Below are positions 16,535 through 23,098 of a stretch of DNA of 64,000 bases, one piece after another. Origin of the DNA: Solibacteraceae bacterium (lineage in GTDB: Bacteria; Acidobacteriota; Terriglobia; Bryobacterales; Bryobacteraceae); NCBI GenBank assembly GCA_021324015.1, contig JAJPJX010000079.1:1-64000 (forward strand), given 5' to 3'. The notes under the pieces were generated by a model that ran no database searches, had not been told where the DNA came from, and worked only from the letters and a program-made list of their open reading frames with translations. The position numbers and the translations under genes were made by a program. Every line of letters starts with the position of its first letter. Within the stretch, counting starts at the first letter, position 1.

Positions 16535-16684
16535 CTACGCTTTGCCTTTCACCACGACCTGCTTCGTGGGGTTCCTGCGCCCGCGCCGCTTGCGCGTCGG
16601 GTTGCGACGATGGCCGCACGGCCAGGAAGAGTACGGAGCGGAGAACCGCTTACCGTACCGGCGTGAATGCTTCTCGACGTTCAT
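16535..16684 (-). CDS. 49-residue arginine-rich phage peptide
   Basis: A good ribosome site (GGAGG, five bases before ATG) precedes this short frame. The product is very basic (RRNPTRKRRGRRNPTKQ) and likely binds nucleic acid. It lies between the tRNA-Thr gene and the 53-residue gene on the same strand. No family recognised. Confidence 0.45.
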   Translation of the reverse strand: MNVEKHSRRYGKRFSAPYSSWPCGHRRNPTRKRRGRRNPTKQVVVKGKA

Positions 16685-16725
16685 GACGACCTCCTAGTGG
16701 TCTGTCATGGGCGTCCTCCTTTCAA

Positions 16726-16801
16726 TGGAGCCGGAGGCCGGAATCGAACCGGCAACCGCTTGATTACGAATCGAGTGCTCTACCAGTTGAGCTACCCCGG
16801 C
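16726..16801 (-). tRNA. tRNA-Thr (CGT anticodon), phage-encoded
   Basis: The minus strand folds as a 76-nt cloverleaf: acceptor GCCGGGG with CTCCGGC (one G-T pair), D arm with AGCTC/GAGC, anticodon loop TTCGTAA, T arm GCCGG-TTCGATT-CCGGC, discriminator T and encoded CCA. The anticodon stem has one C-A mismatch in the middle. Its 5' end directly follows the stop codon of the preceding phage gene on the same strand, so it is part of the phage transcript rather than a host tRNA locus. Confidence 0.88.
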
Positions 16802-16984
16802 TCAATAGATCGCTCCGTACCGCTTGCGCACGGCCTGCGCCGCCGCTTCGAAGGCGACGCGCATGCGCGCTGGCAACTCCTGGAACGGCGGCATCCGGTC
16901 GCTGGAGACGGCGGGCAATCCATCCTCGTAAGCCTCGCGGAACGCCTCATACGCGACCTCGCCCGCCGTGGCCATCGCGTCCAT
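16802..16984 (-). CDS. Small phage protein upstream of tRNA-Thr
   Basis: The 60-residue product (MDAMATAGEVAYEAFREAYE...) is mostly helical and mildly charged. Its ATG overlaps the upstream stop (TGATG), and its stop lies immediately before the tRNA. Family unknown. Confidence 0.5.
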   Translation of the reverse strand: MDAMATAGEVAYEAFREAYEDGLPAVSSDRMPPFQELPARMRVAFEAAAQAVRKRYGAIY

Positions 16985-17298
16985 CACTGCTTCTCCTGCC
17001 GCAGATCCGGCACGAGCATGTATCTCAACTCATGCTCAAAGCGCTTGCAGTCTTCGAAGTCCGCGCCGTACACCGTCTTCTGGCACGTGCAGCAGTACGA
17101 GATCAGGCGGCGCGGTCGCGGGGAGAGCGTGATCGGGATGTGCGGTTGCCGCAGCAGATCCGTCATGTACGGGATCGTGCCGATGCGCGGCTTCGGCTTC
17201 TGCACCTCGTCGTTGCGGACGATGATCGCCTTGCCGCCCGGCGTCCAAATGCACGCGGTCGGGCCGGGCGTCGATCCCTTGTACACCTCGATGCTCAC
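16984..17298 (-). CDS. Phage protein of unknown function, cysteine pair
   Basis: The 104-residue product begins at a GTG overlapping the preceding stop (GTGA). A YCCTCQKTVYG segment near residue 70 and a later Cys suggest a metal or structural site, but the pattern is not a standard zinc ribbon. It is part of the chain of overlapping small genes. Confidence 0.5.
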   Translation of the reverse strand: MSIEVYKGSTPGPTACIWTPGGKAIIVRNDEVQKPKPRIGTIPYMTDLLRQPHIPITLSPRPRRLISYCCTCQKTVYGADFEDCKRFEHELRYMLVPDLRQEKQ

Positions 17299-17489
17299 GC
17301 CTTCTTCGCCTCCATCTCGCGGACTTCCACCCGGTAAACCTTGCCGTCCACCTTCACGTGCGACACGCCACGGCGGATCAACTCGCGGATCGTCACCGGC
17401 GCGGGCGGCTGCGCCGGGCGGCCATTGAAGAACGTGTCCACAAGGCGGGCCATGCCATCAAAGTCGAACGGGCCGAACGGGCTATTCAT
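17295..17489 (-). CDS. Small phage protein of unknown function
   Basis: The 64-residue product has a hydrophobic/aromatic N-terminus (FGPFDFDGMARLVDTFF) and a basic beta hairpin at the C-terminus (VSHVKVDGKVYRVEV). It overlaps both neighbours by a few bases. No family recognised. Confidence 0.5.
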   Translation of the reverse strand: MNSPFGPFDFDGMARLVDTFFNGRPAQPPAPVTIRELIRRGVSHVKVDGKVYRVEVREMEAKKA

Positions 17490-17784
17490 CGTCGTCTCCG
17501 CTCGGGTCTGGGTCCAACAGCATCGGCAAGCTCCGTGGCGCGTTCGGACCGCGCCAGAGGTCTGGAAGAATCCGTCTGGCCGTCGTCATGGGCCGCCGCA
17601 GGTTGAACACGCCTTCCCACGCGATGATGTTCAGGTTCCACGTCTCGCGGAGTCGATGGACGGCGGCGTTCGGGTGCGGGTCCGGAGGCGGCGGGCCAAG
17701 GACGGGCATCGTCATTCCCGGCAGCAGCAGGCCGTCGCGCATGATGATCCGGCATTGGCCGTCCCCCATGGACACCATGGCCAC
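17482..17784 (-). CDS. Small phage protein, first gene of the overlapping chain
   Basis: The 100-residue product has a proline-rich centre (PVLGPPPPDPHPNAAVHRL) and an acidic C-terminus. A GAGG lies six bases before the ATG. The region upstream (17785-17909) separates it from a divergent gene and should hold its promoter. No family recognised. Confidence 0.5.
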   Translation of the reverse strand: MAMVSMGDGQCRIIMRDGLLLPGMTMPVLGPPPPDPHPNAAVHRLRETWNLNIIAWEGVFNLRRPMTTARRILPDLWRGPNAPRSLPMLLDPDPSGDDDE

Positions 17785-17897
17785 CTCTTTAACGGTGAAA
17801 CGGTAGCAAAATCGCGATACTTGGCAATGCGCCGCCCGCCGCCGCCCAGGAAGTACCTATCGATGCATTAAGCGTGAGCGGGCTTGCATCCGGGGCG

Positions 17898-17903
17898 TAT
17901 AAT
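17898..17903 (+). promoter_or_regulatory. Candidate -10 box (TATAAT) of possibly leaderless gene
   Basis: A perfect TATAAT ends seven bases before the ATG at 17910, so a transcript would begin at or next to the start codon. No good -35 box is visible at the usual distance. Confidence 0.45.
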
Positions 17904-17909
17904 CCTCGC

Positions 17910-18086
17910 ATGGACAAGGAAGATCTGCTGCGGATCACCATGGCTTTGATGCGCGACGCCGACGTCCCAACCGAAGAGAAGATTGCCGTACTCCAGACGG
18001 CGGCTCTCCTCTTGCGCGAGGCAGAGGAGACTGAGAAGGCTGTGCGTGGCGTCAAGCCACGAGGCAGTCGAGCAGCACGCGCATAA
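17910..18086 (+). CDS. Small helical protein, divergent from phage operon
   Basis: The 58-residue product (MDKEDLLRITMALMRDADVP...) is predicted to be helical with a basic tail. There is no Shine-Dalgarno, but a consensus -10 box lies just upstream, which fits a leaderless mRNA. Its 3' end overlaps the convergent phage gene by 35 bases. The role is unknown; a small regulator is possible because of its divergent position. Confidence 0.45.
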   Translation: MDKEDLLRITMALMRDADVPTEEKIAVLQTAALLLREAEETEKAVRGVKPRGSRAARA

Positions 18087-18402
18087 AGATCGGGCGCGTG
18101 GATTGCGGCGCGAGGTTGTACTCGTGGCTCTGGTCGTGGCGCGTCCTGTGCCCCAACGGCCGCAACGCCCACGGGCGATGTCCGTCGTCGAGTTCGTGGC
18201 GATAGGAGTACGCTTGGCCCATGTGGTCGCGCAGGCTGGTGGGCTTGGGATCGCCGGGCCGGCGGCGCAGCACAGCGCGGTTGATCGATCCCTTCTTGTG
18301 GCGTACCAACTTGGCGACTCCATTGCACTCCAACTTCAATGCATAACGCTCGGGGACGTAGCCCTGGAACTCCTGCTCGTGCGAGTAGAGCGGAATAGTC
18401 AT
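18052..18402 (-). CDS. Phage-associated protein of unknown function
   Basis: The 116-residue product is basic, rich in Arg and His (RRPGDPKPTSLRDHMGQAY and later HRTRHDQSHEYN). The ATG chosen follows GAAATGACT context with AGATCGAAATG upstream; longer starts have low-complexity sequence. It is the right-most gene of the phage region and is preceded by inverted repeats that may regulate it. The call as a real gene is moderate. Confidence 0.45.
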   Translation of the reverse strand: MTIPLYSHEQEFQGYVPERYALKLECNGVAKLVRHKKGSINRAVLRRRPGDPKPTSLRDHMGQAYSYRHELDDGHRPWALRPLGHRTRHDQSHEYNLAPQSTRPIFMRVLLDCLVA

Positions 18403-18488
18403 TTCGATCTCGGTGGTGTGTGGGATGGGTGAGGCAAGCGGCGAATCGACACGCCTACTGCCTCGGGTGCGGGAATGAGTTTTTGATT

Positions 18489-18508
18489 CGTGGTGTCCCG
18501 GCACCACG
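18489..18508. promoter_or_regulatory. Inverted repeat upstream of phage right-end gene
   Basis: CGTGGTG and CACCACG form a perfect 7-bp inverted repeat with a six-base spacer, 87 bases before the start of the 116-residue gene. It could be an operator or an RNA hairpin in the leader. Confidence 0.35.
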
Positions 18509-18533
18509 TACTGCCTGCTCCCTACCGCCCACA

Positions 18534-18559
18534 ATCTCGCACTAAAACATAAGCGAGAT
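18534..18559. promoter_or_regulatory. Operator-like palindrome in AT-rich region
   Basis: ATCTCGC and GCGAGAT form a perfect 7-bp inverted repeat with a 12-base AT-rich spacer, and overlap a second pair (AAAACA and TGTTTT). This is the most AT-rich part of the phage right end and a likely promoter/operator region, between the phage and tRNA-Val. No -35/-10 can be fixed. Confidence 0.4.
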
Positions 18560-18625
18560 CAAGTGTTTTATTTCCTTTGGAATCAATCGCGCCAGGGTGG
18601 GTTGGACCTACAAAAGCGAGAGGAG

Positions 18626-18702
18626 TGGTGGGCCCGACAGAACTCGAATCTGTGACCTTCTGCGTGTCAAGCAGACGCTCTAACCAACTGAGCTACGGGC
18701 CC
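18626..18702 (-). tRNA. tRNA-Val (GAC anticodon)
   Basis: The 77-nt minus-strand gene has acceptor GGGCCCG/CGGGCCC, D arm GCTCAGTTGGTTAGAGC, anticodon loop TTGACAC, T arm ACAGA-TTCGAGT-TCTGT, discriminator A and encoded CCA. All stems pair well, so it is likely the functional host gene. It marks the boundary between the phage module and the defence gene. Confidence 0.95.
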
Positions 18703-18741
18703 GCAAGACTCATCGTACCAAAATTCTGTAGTTGAAAAACG

Positions 18742-18759
18742 AAAAAAGCCGCCGGCGGC
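18742..18759 (-). terminator. Possible terminator of the DUF262 gene
   Basis: On the minus strand the 12-base palindrome GCCGCCGGCGGC is followed by six T. It lies 76 bases after the DUF262 stop codon. The stem is short once a loop is allowed, so it is only a candidate. Confidence 0.4.
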
Positions 18760-18834
18760 GAGCATCCGCAGAATGCGCTCGCGCCGCATCCTGGCAGTGG
18801 CGAATACTGATGCGCGGAATGGCGGCCACCGTGC

Positions 18835-20568
18835 TCAGATGTCGCTCCAACGGTTTCGCGCCCAATCTACAATCTTGGCTTCCCTGGCCCCGATCTCAGA
18901 TAGAGTCCAGTCGCTCTCTTTGCACACCTCTTGAACCATCCGTAGATTGTGCTTCGCGTAGATCTCCTTCTTGTTCTTCTGCTTATCGCTGTCGAACGGG
19001 AAGTTCTGAGCCTCCTGGTTCAACTGCAACGGCAGGAGTAGCAAGTTTCCGATTCTTCCAACGTTGGGCTCAATTGGTTCCAGAGGGCCATCGCCTCGTC
19101 GCATTTTATTTCGCCACGCGGCACCTGGAGTCTGCGGGAAAATGTGCTCAATCGAATCGGCAGCACGGATCTTCCAGATTCCCGCCTTCACGTGTTCGTC
19201 GACAGTCGCGCCGCCGCCAAGTTCCTCTGCAAGGTGCTCTTCATATGACCACAACAAGTACCGGCACTCCTCCGGGTGATCATAGCAGTCTTTGCCGATC
19301 ACGCCTTCTTTGAGTGCTTCGTCGATTGGGTACTCGCGGCCAAGGTCGCGGAGGCCAGCCATGATTTGGTTGTAGGTCCGCGTCTGAAGGTCTTCGGTGA
19401 CGATCTTCGCCGCCAAGCGGACGTAATCCCCCACTTTCGTCCGCGAATCCTTGTCGAAAAGACCGAAGATGCGAAATGTGACTCGCTCCCACTGCTCCAG
19501 TAGCTTCCGCCGTTCGTTTTCGTTAACACCAGTGGCCGACTTAAGAGCGACCGCAAGTAGGCGCGCATGCAGAATCTCAGTGACAGGCCCCAAGTGGGTG
19601 CTTGCGTAAAGCTCGACCACCTTCCGCGCCACGTCCAGTAACCGCGTTGAGATCCGCCGGGGCTTTTCGAAGGAGTCCGCTTCCTTTCTCAGCAGGTCCA
19701 GAGATTCCTCTGCGGAACGTGGTTTGCCCTGGCCGGGGCCGTAGTAGAGTGTTGCTGTAATCCGGAGTATTTCCTCTCCAGGAACGTCCTCTTTGGCTAT
19801 TTCCCGATATATTTGACTCCAGATGCCCTGAAGGGTTCCAATCTCCGCTTCTGTTGCTTCTCGCGATGAGGACAGCTCGTACATCCTACCCATAAGCACG
19901 CTCTTGGTTTTATCCAACCAATCAACGGCTAGACCGCGGCTGTTGAGCACCTCGAAGATCGTATAAACGATCCGGCTATCCTCGGTATCAAAAACAACGA
20001 AGCCGAGGCGATGTAAGACAAGCCGCATGAGGGACAAAATGTCCTGCGACGCCTTCCACGACTCAACGAACTGCCCACACTCTCGGATCGCGCTGGCAAG
20101 ATTCCGATCCGAATGCGTTTCGATATCTGCTTTGCTCGGCGCGGTCCCCTCGCGAATAAAGCGATTGAAGATGAGTTCGTTCGCGTTGTTCGTTTGTAGA
20201 AGGATCAGGTGACCGTCGCGCTTCACCAGCGTCCTCGCCAAATCACGCCGGTCCTCGGACGCGTCTGGCAGCGCCAACTCGATGCATTTCAGAAGCAGGA
20301 TCAGCGTAGTTAGACGCTGTTGGCCGTCAACGATATCGTAGATTCGGTATTGGACGGCTCCGACGTCTTTTGTTTCAGCGGTTCGATGGCAGACTATCGT
20401 GGCCATGAAGTGATGCTGATCTTCCCGGCCCGTTGCCAATTTCTTCAGATCGTTGAACAGGTCCTCGCGCTGCCGTTTTTGCCAACTGTAGAATCGCTGA
20501 TAGTGCGGAATTCGAAAAACCCGGTCAGCGAACAGGGTCTGTAGAACACCATAGCGCGGCTCGATCAT
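18835..20568 (-). CDS. DUF262/DUF1524 protein, GmrSD-like type IV restriction
   Basis: The 577-residue product has an N-terminal DUF262 domain with the ParB-like motif DGQQRLTT (residues 81-88) and an early IPHYQRFYSW signature, and a C-terminal DUF1524 nuclease domain with SIEHIFPQ (about residue 490) followed by NVGRIGNLLLLP. This fused GmrS-GmrD architecture defines type IV systems that cut modified, usually glucosylated hydroxymethylcytosine, phage DNA. All key motifs look intact. It lies between tRNA-Val and a tRNA fragment, a typical defence-island location. Confidence 0.85.
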   Translation of the reverse strand: MIEPRYGVLQTLFADRVFRIPHYQRFYSWQKRQREDLFNDLKKLATGREDQHHFMATIVCHRTAETKDVGAVQYRIYDIVDGQQRLTTLILLLKCIELALPDASEDRRDLARTLVKRDGHLILLQTNNANELIFNRFIREGTAPSKADIETHSDRNLASAIRECGQFVESWKASQDILSLMRLVLHRLGFVVFDTEDSRIVYTIFEVLNSRGLAVDWLDKTKSVLMGRMYELSSSREATEAEIGTLQGIWSQIYREIAKEDVPGEEILRITATLYYGPGQGKPRSAEESLDLLRKEADSFEKPRRISTRLLDVARKVVELYASTHLGPVTEILHARLLAVALKSATGVNENERRKLLEQWERVTFRIFGLFDKDSRTKVGDYVRLAAKIVTEDLQTRTYNQIMAGLRDLGREYPIDEALKEGVIGKDCYDHPEECRYLLWSYEEHLAEELGGGATVDEHVKAGIWKIRAADSIEHIFPQTPGAAWRNKMRRGDGPLEPIEPNVGRIGNLLLLPLQLNQEAQNFPFDSDKQKNKKEIYAKHNLRMVQEVCKESDWTLSEIGAREAKIVDWARNRWSDI

Positions 20569-20681
20569 GCTGCCTCCACGAAATAGGTTGGTAAGCGGAA
20601 GATTTTAGCAGCCAGCGGAGCCCAGCGCCCACGCGCCGCCAGCCCGGTTGGCCACGGGGCAGCGCCGCGCCCTCCTGGCAC

Positions 20682-20720
20682 CACACGTCCAGGTGGCCAG
20701 GCCGGGCGCAACGTGCGCGC
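20682..20720 (+). repeat. Imperfect direct repeat, left copy
   Basis: CACACGTCC, a divergent ten-base spacer, then GCCGGGCGCAA and GTGCGCGC recur in order at 21722-21771, with an extra 12-base internal duplication there. The two copies flank the tRNA-Val fragment and toxin-antitoxin pair. Confidence 0.45.
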
Positions 20721-20778
20721 CCCCTGCGCGCCGGGCGCCCCAATTTTCCCTGCTCCTATATAGGAGTTCAAAAAACTT

Positions 20779-20805
20779 CTCTTCTGCCTGTGACATGCAG
20801 AAGAG
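20779..20805. repeat. 9-bp inverted repeat hairpin
   Basis: CTCTTCTGC and GCAGAAGAG pair perfectly around a nine-base loop in an AT-rich patch. There is no T-tract right after it, so it is more likely a protein-binding site or a structured element than a terminator. Confidence 0.4.
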
Positions 20806-20938
20806 GAATCAGGCCGCGATTAGTGCTCCCGCGTCTCCCATACTCCCAACGCTATGATTTCTCGAGCGATAGGTTGGCAGGATACTGGGGTCCTGGTTCC
20901 CGTGTTAGGATGATGGTGTCGTCGGCGTTTGGGAACCG

Positions 20939-20958
20939 TTTGGACCCCAGGGTCCAAA
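20939..20958. repeat. 20-bp palindrome
   Basis: TTTGGACC and GGTCCAAA form a perfect 8-bp inverted repeat around CCAG, 63 bases before the tRNA-Val fragment. It could be an operator or recombinase arm site. Confidence 0.4.
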
Positions 20959-21020
20959 TAGAGCGGTCGCCACGAATGCCGCAAGTGATAGACACGTAAA
21001 GGAAAAGTGGGTCTGGACCG

Positions 21021-21070
21021 CTTCCTTGACACGGTAGAGGTCTGGCGTTCGAGTCGCCACGGGCCCACCA
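21021..21070 (+). pseudogene. Orphan 3' part of a tRNA-Val (GAC)
   Basis: These 50 bases fit a tRNA from the anticodon arm to CCA: CTTCC-TTGACAC-GGTAG (one mismatch), variable AGGTC, T arm TGGCG-TTCGAGT-CGCCA, then CGGGCCC-A-CCA. The expected 5' acceptor strand GGGCCCG and a normal D arm are missing upstream, so the gene is not functional. It is on the opposite strand from, and only partly identical to, the intact tRNA-Val at 18626-18702. Such 3' remnants are typical of integration sites of mobile elements. Confidence 0.7.
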
Positions 21071-21084
21071 CTGCTCAGGAGGAC

Positions 21085-21318
21085 ATGGTGAACCTCGATC
21101 GCCTGAAGCGGATCACAATCGAAGAAGGCAAGTGCGGCGGGCGACCGTGCATCCGGGGCTATCGCATGCGCGTCGCCGATGTGCTCGAGTTGCTTGCCGC
21201 CGGGGCCGGTATGGACGAAGTCCTCGCCGACTACCCTTTCCTTGAGCGGGAGGATATTCTCGCCGCCATCGAATACGCCGCCCACCAAGCCGACCATACA
21301 GTCCTCGCGGCATCGTGA
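21085..21318 (+). CDS. DUF433 antitoxin
   Basis: The 77-residue product has the DUF433 pattern: ITIEEGKCGGRPCIRGYRM followed by a helix-turn-helix (VADVLELLAAGAGMDEVLAD) and an FLEREDILAAIEYA helix. DUF433 proteins are VapB-like antitoxins paired with PIN-type toxins. AGGAGG lies just before the ATG, and its stop overlaps the toxin start, so the pair is translationally coupled. Confidence 0.85.
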   Translation: MVNLDRLKRITIEEGKCGGRPCIRGYRMRVADVLELLAAGAGMDEVLADYPFLEREDILAAIEYAAHQADHTVLAAS

Positions 21319-21644
21319 AATTCCTGGTGGATAACCAACTACCCGCGGCGCTGGCGCGCTACATCGCTACGCAGGGTCACGATTGCGATCACGTTCTTGA
21401 AATGGGGCTGGGGCAATCCTCCGATGCCGAGATTTACCGCCATGCCGAACAGAACGGCGCCACACTGATCAGCAAAGACGAAGACTTCTTCTTCCTTGCA
21501 ACCAGACCGGGAGCGAGGCTCTCCCTCGTCTGGGTTCGAATAAGAAACTGCCGGAAAGCGAGTTTGCTGCAAGCATTCGAGCGTGCATGGCCGGGGATTG
21601 TTGAAGCGCTGAGCACCGGCGAGAGAATCGTGGAGATTCGATGA
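21315..21644 (+). CDS. DUF5615 PIN-like toxin
   Basis: The 109-residue product has the DUF5615 PIN-like hallmarks: the N-terminal acidic site FLVDNQLP, the second at LGQSSDAEIYRHA, and KDEDFFFLA. PIN-domain toxins cleave RNA when not held by their antitoxin. Its ATG overlaps the antitoxin stop by four bases (ATGA). Together they form a type II toxin-antitoxin module beside the tRNA fragment. Confidence 0.85.
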   Translation: MKFLVDNQLPAALARYIATQGHDCDHVLEMGLGQSSDAEIYRHAEQNGATLISKDEDFFFLATRPGARLSLVWVRIRNCRKASLLQAFERAWPGIVEALSTGERIVEIR

Positions 21645-21721
21645 CCCGAGCTTGCGAAAGCTTAGGCCAAGGTGGGATTATTCTCCGGTCGCGTAACGAC
21701 TGGCCTCTGGGCGCACGACAT

Positions 21722-21771
21722 CACACGTCCGAGCACTAAGCCGGGGCGCAAGGTGGGCGCAAGGTGCGCGC
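21722..21771 (+). repeat. Imperfect direct repeat, right copy
   Basis: This is the right counterpart of 20682-20720: CACACGTCC, spacer, GCCGGGGCGCAA, then two tandem GGTG(G/C)GCGC-type units. It lies 77 bases after the toxin gene. Confidence 0.45.
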
Positions 21772-21837
21772 TACCTGAGGCACGGTCCGCGAAATCCAGG
21801 CCGAAAGCCATTTGATTTCCATGCCCGCCATCGGACG

Positions 21838-22518
21838 TTACGCGGCCGTGCGCGACGCGCGGCGTACGGGCAGCCAGAGGAGCCAGAAGGCGGCGAGAGC
21901 GAACAGTTCCCCGATGGCGATGTATACGGGCCACGGGCCGAAATAATCGAGCAACGACGCGCTGGCCGGCTTCCGGCAGAGGTACATGTAGTTGGTTTTG
22001 AATCGCGCGTCAAACGCAGCGACCACGCCGGCGAAGCCGTTCAGGATGAGAAAGGCTCGCCATACGCAGCCGGGCCGGGGTCTCGCCAGGCGCCCCCAGA
22101 GGAGCGTCAACAGCGTGACCACCACGAAGCCGTGCGCCAGAAAGAAGTAGACCGTGGGATAGGACGGGAACGGTGCCCAGAGATCCGGGGTGAGCAGCGC
22201 CATCGTGCTGCCGCCCAGACCCGCGAAATAGGCAACTTCATAGGCCCAGGGTTTGAGGGTCAGGGCGGCCGCCACGGTCAGCCATAGGGCCAGGTCGCAG
22301 AGTTGCAACGGCAGACCTTCGGGAAAGCGCCAGCCTTCATAGCGGAGCTTGTACGCGTACCAGATGAGTTCGTTTCCGGCCAGGAATCCTCCCAGCGCCA
22401 GCCGAACCCACCGCGCGCCGGCCGGGCCGCGGCACGCCGCACCCGAAAGGACCGCCGCGGTTCCCGGGATGGCAGCCAGAATCAGCAGGTGCGCGGGGCC
22501 GAAAAGATGAAAACCCAT
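21838..22518 (-). CDS. TIGR02206 (YwaF-like) integral membrane protein
   Basis: The 226-residue product has about six to seven hydrophobic helices and the family landmarks [14 protein letters not shown] at the N-terminus, [12 protein letters not shown] in the middle and the [13 protein letters not shown] segment. The function of this family is unknown. The ATG overlaps the stop of the YbaK-like gene (TGATG), so the two are co-translated. A TTG one codon upstream is possible. Confidence 0.75.
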   Translation of the reverse strand: MGFHLFGPAHLLILAAIPGTAAVLSGAACRGPAGARWVRLALGGFLAGNELIWYAYKLRYEGWRFPEGLPLQLCDLALWLTVAAALTLKPWAYEVAYFAGLGGSTMALLTPDLWAPFPSYPTVYFFLAHGFVVVTLLTLLWGRLARPRPGCVWRAFLILNGFAGVVAAFDARFKTNYMYLCRKPASASLLDYFGPWPVYIAIGELFALAAFWLLWLPVRRASRTAA

Positions 22519-22985
22519 CAAGGCTGCGCCGAGAACTCGGCGATGGCCGGCTGAACCAATGCTTCGAAGTCTTTATAAGCCATCCGGATCAGCTCGTTGT
22601 GGGAGCCGGCATTGAAGGCAATCTCGGTATCCTTGCTCAGGCTGGCGCAGGCGAAAACAGAGATTCCATACAGGTTCCCAAAAGGCGGCATGGCGCCGGT
22701 TTCGCAGTCCGGGAAGAGACTTTTGAATTCCGCTTCCGCGGCCAACTCCACGGAGGCGGCTCCGGCGGCTTTCTTCAACAGATCTATGCTGATCTTGAAC
22801 GATGCCGGCAGCACCGCCATCGCCATTTTTCCGTCCACTTTCACCATCACCGTCTTGGCCAGTTCCTTCCCCCGGATGTGGGCAAGCGCCGCGATCTCCT
22901 GGGCGGTGTAGGCTGCCGAATGGCGAATGGTCACGTACTTGACCTGGTGAGCGTCGAGGAACTCCTTGAGTTTCGTGGCAGGCAT
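22518..22985 (-). CDS. YbaK/EbsC family aminoacyl-tRNA deacylase
   Basis: The 155-residue product has the YbaK fold signature: [20 protein letters not shown] near the N-terminus, [20 protein letters not shown] in the middle (with the conserved lysine), and [13 protein letters not shown] near the C-terminus. These enzymes hydrolyse mischarged tRNAs, such as Cys- or Ala-tRNA(Pro). It is followed by the membrane gene in a two-gene operon. Confidence 0.8.
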   Translation of the reverse strand: MPATKLKEFLDAHQVKYVTIRHSAAYTAQEIAALAHIRGKELAKTVMVKVDGKMAMAVLPASFKISIDLLKKAAGAASVELAAEAEFKSLFPDCETGAMPPFGNLYGISVFACASLSKDTEIAFNAGSHNELIRMAYKDFEALVQPAIAEFSAQP

Positions 22986-23098
22986 GGCCGTCAGATCCTC
23001 CCTTTCCTTATACCGCTCTCCGGCGCACTCGAAAAGGCGAAAAGAAGACCTGCTTTCCCGCGCAATGCGGAGTATGCTATGCGGAGGAGCAAATCCGC

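Larger units (their letters stand above)
20569..21020. other. Non-coding structured intergenic region
   Basis: No convincing gene is visible in these 450 bases between the DUF262 gene and the tRNA-Val fragment. It contains a GC-rich block, a repeat shared with 21722-21771, a 9-bp hairpin at 20779-20805, and a palindrome at 20939-20958. Frames here give only short tRNA-edge-type artefacts. Confidence 0.6.

Noticed and set aside
18626..21070. Intact tRNA-Val and tRNA-Val fragment as attL/attR of one element containing the GmrSD-like gene
   Set aside because: The two are in opposite orientation and their 3' halves differ at many positions, so they cannot be simple att duplicates of one event.
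20820..21071. Minus-strand open frame with a plausible-looking arginine-rich product
   Set aside because: It covers the complement of the tRNA-Val fragment and palindromes; such frames around tRNA ends are common artefacts.
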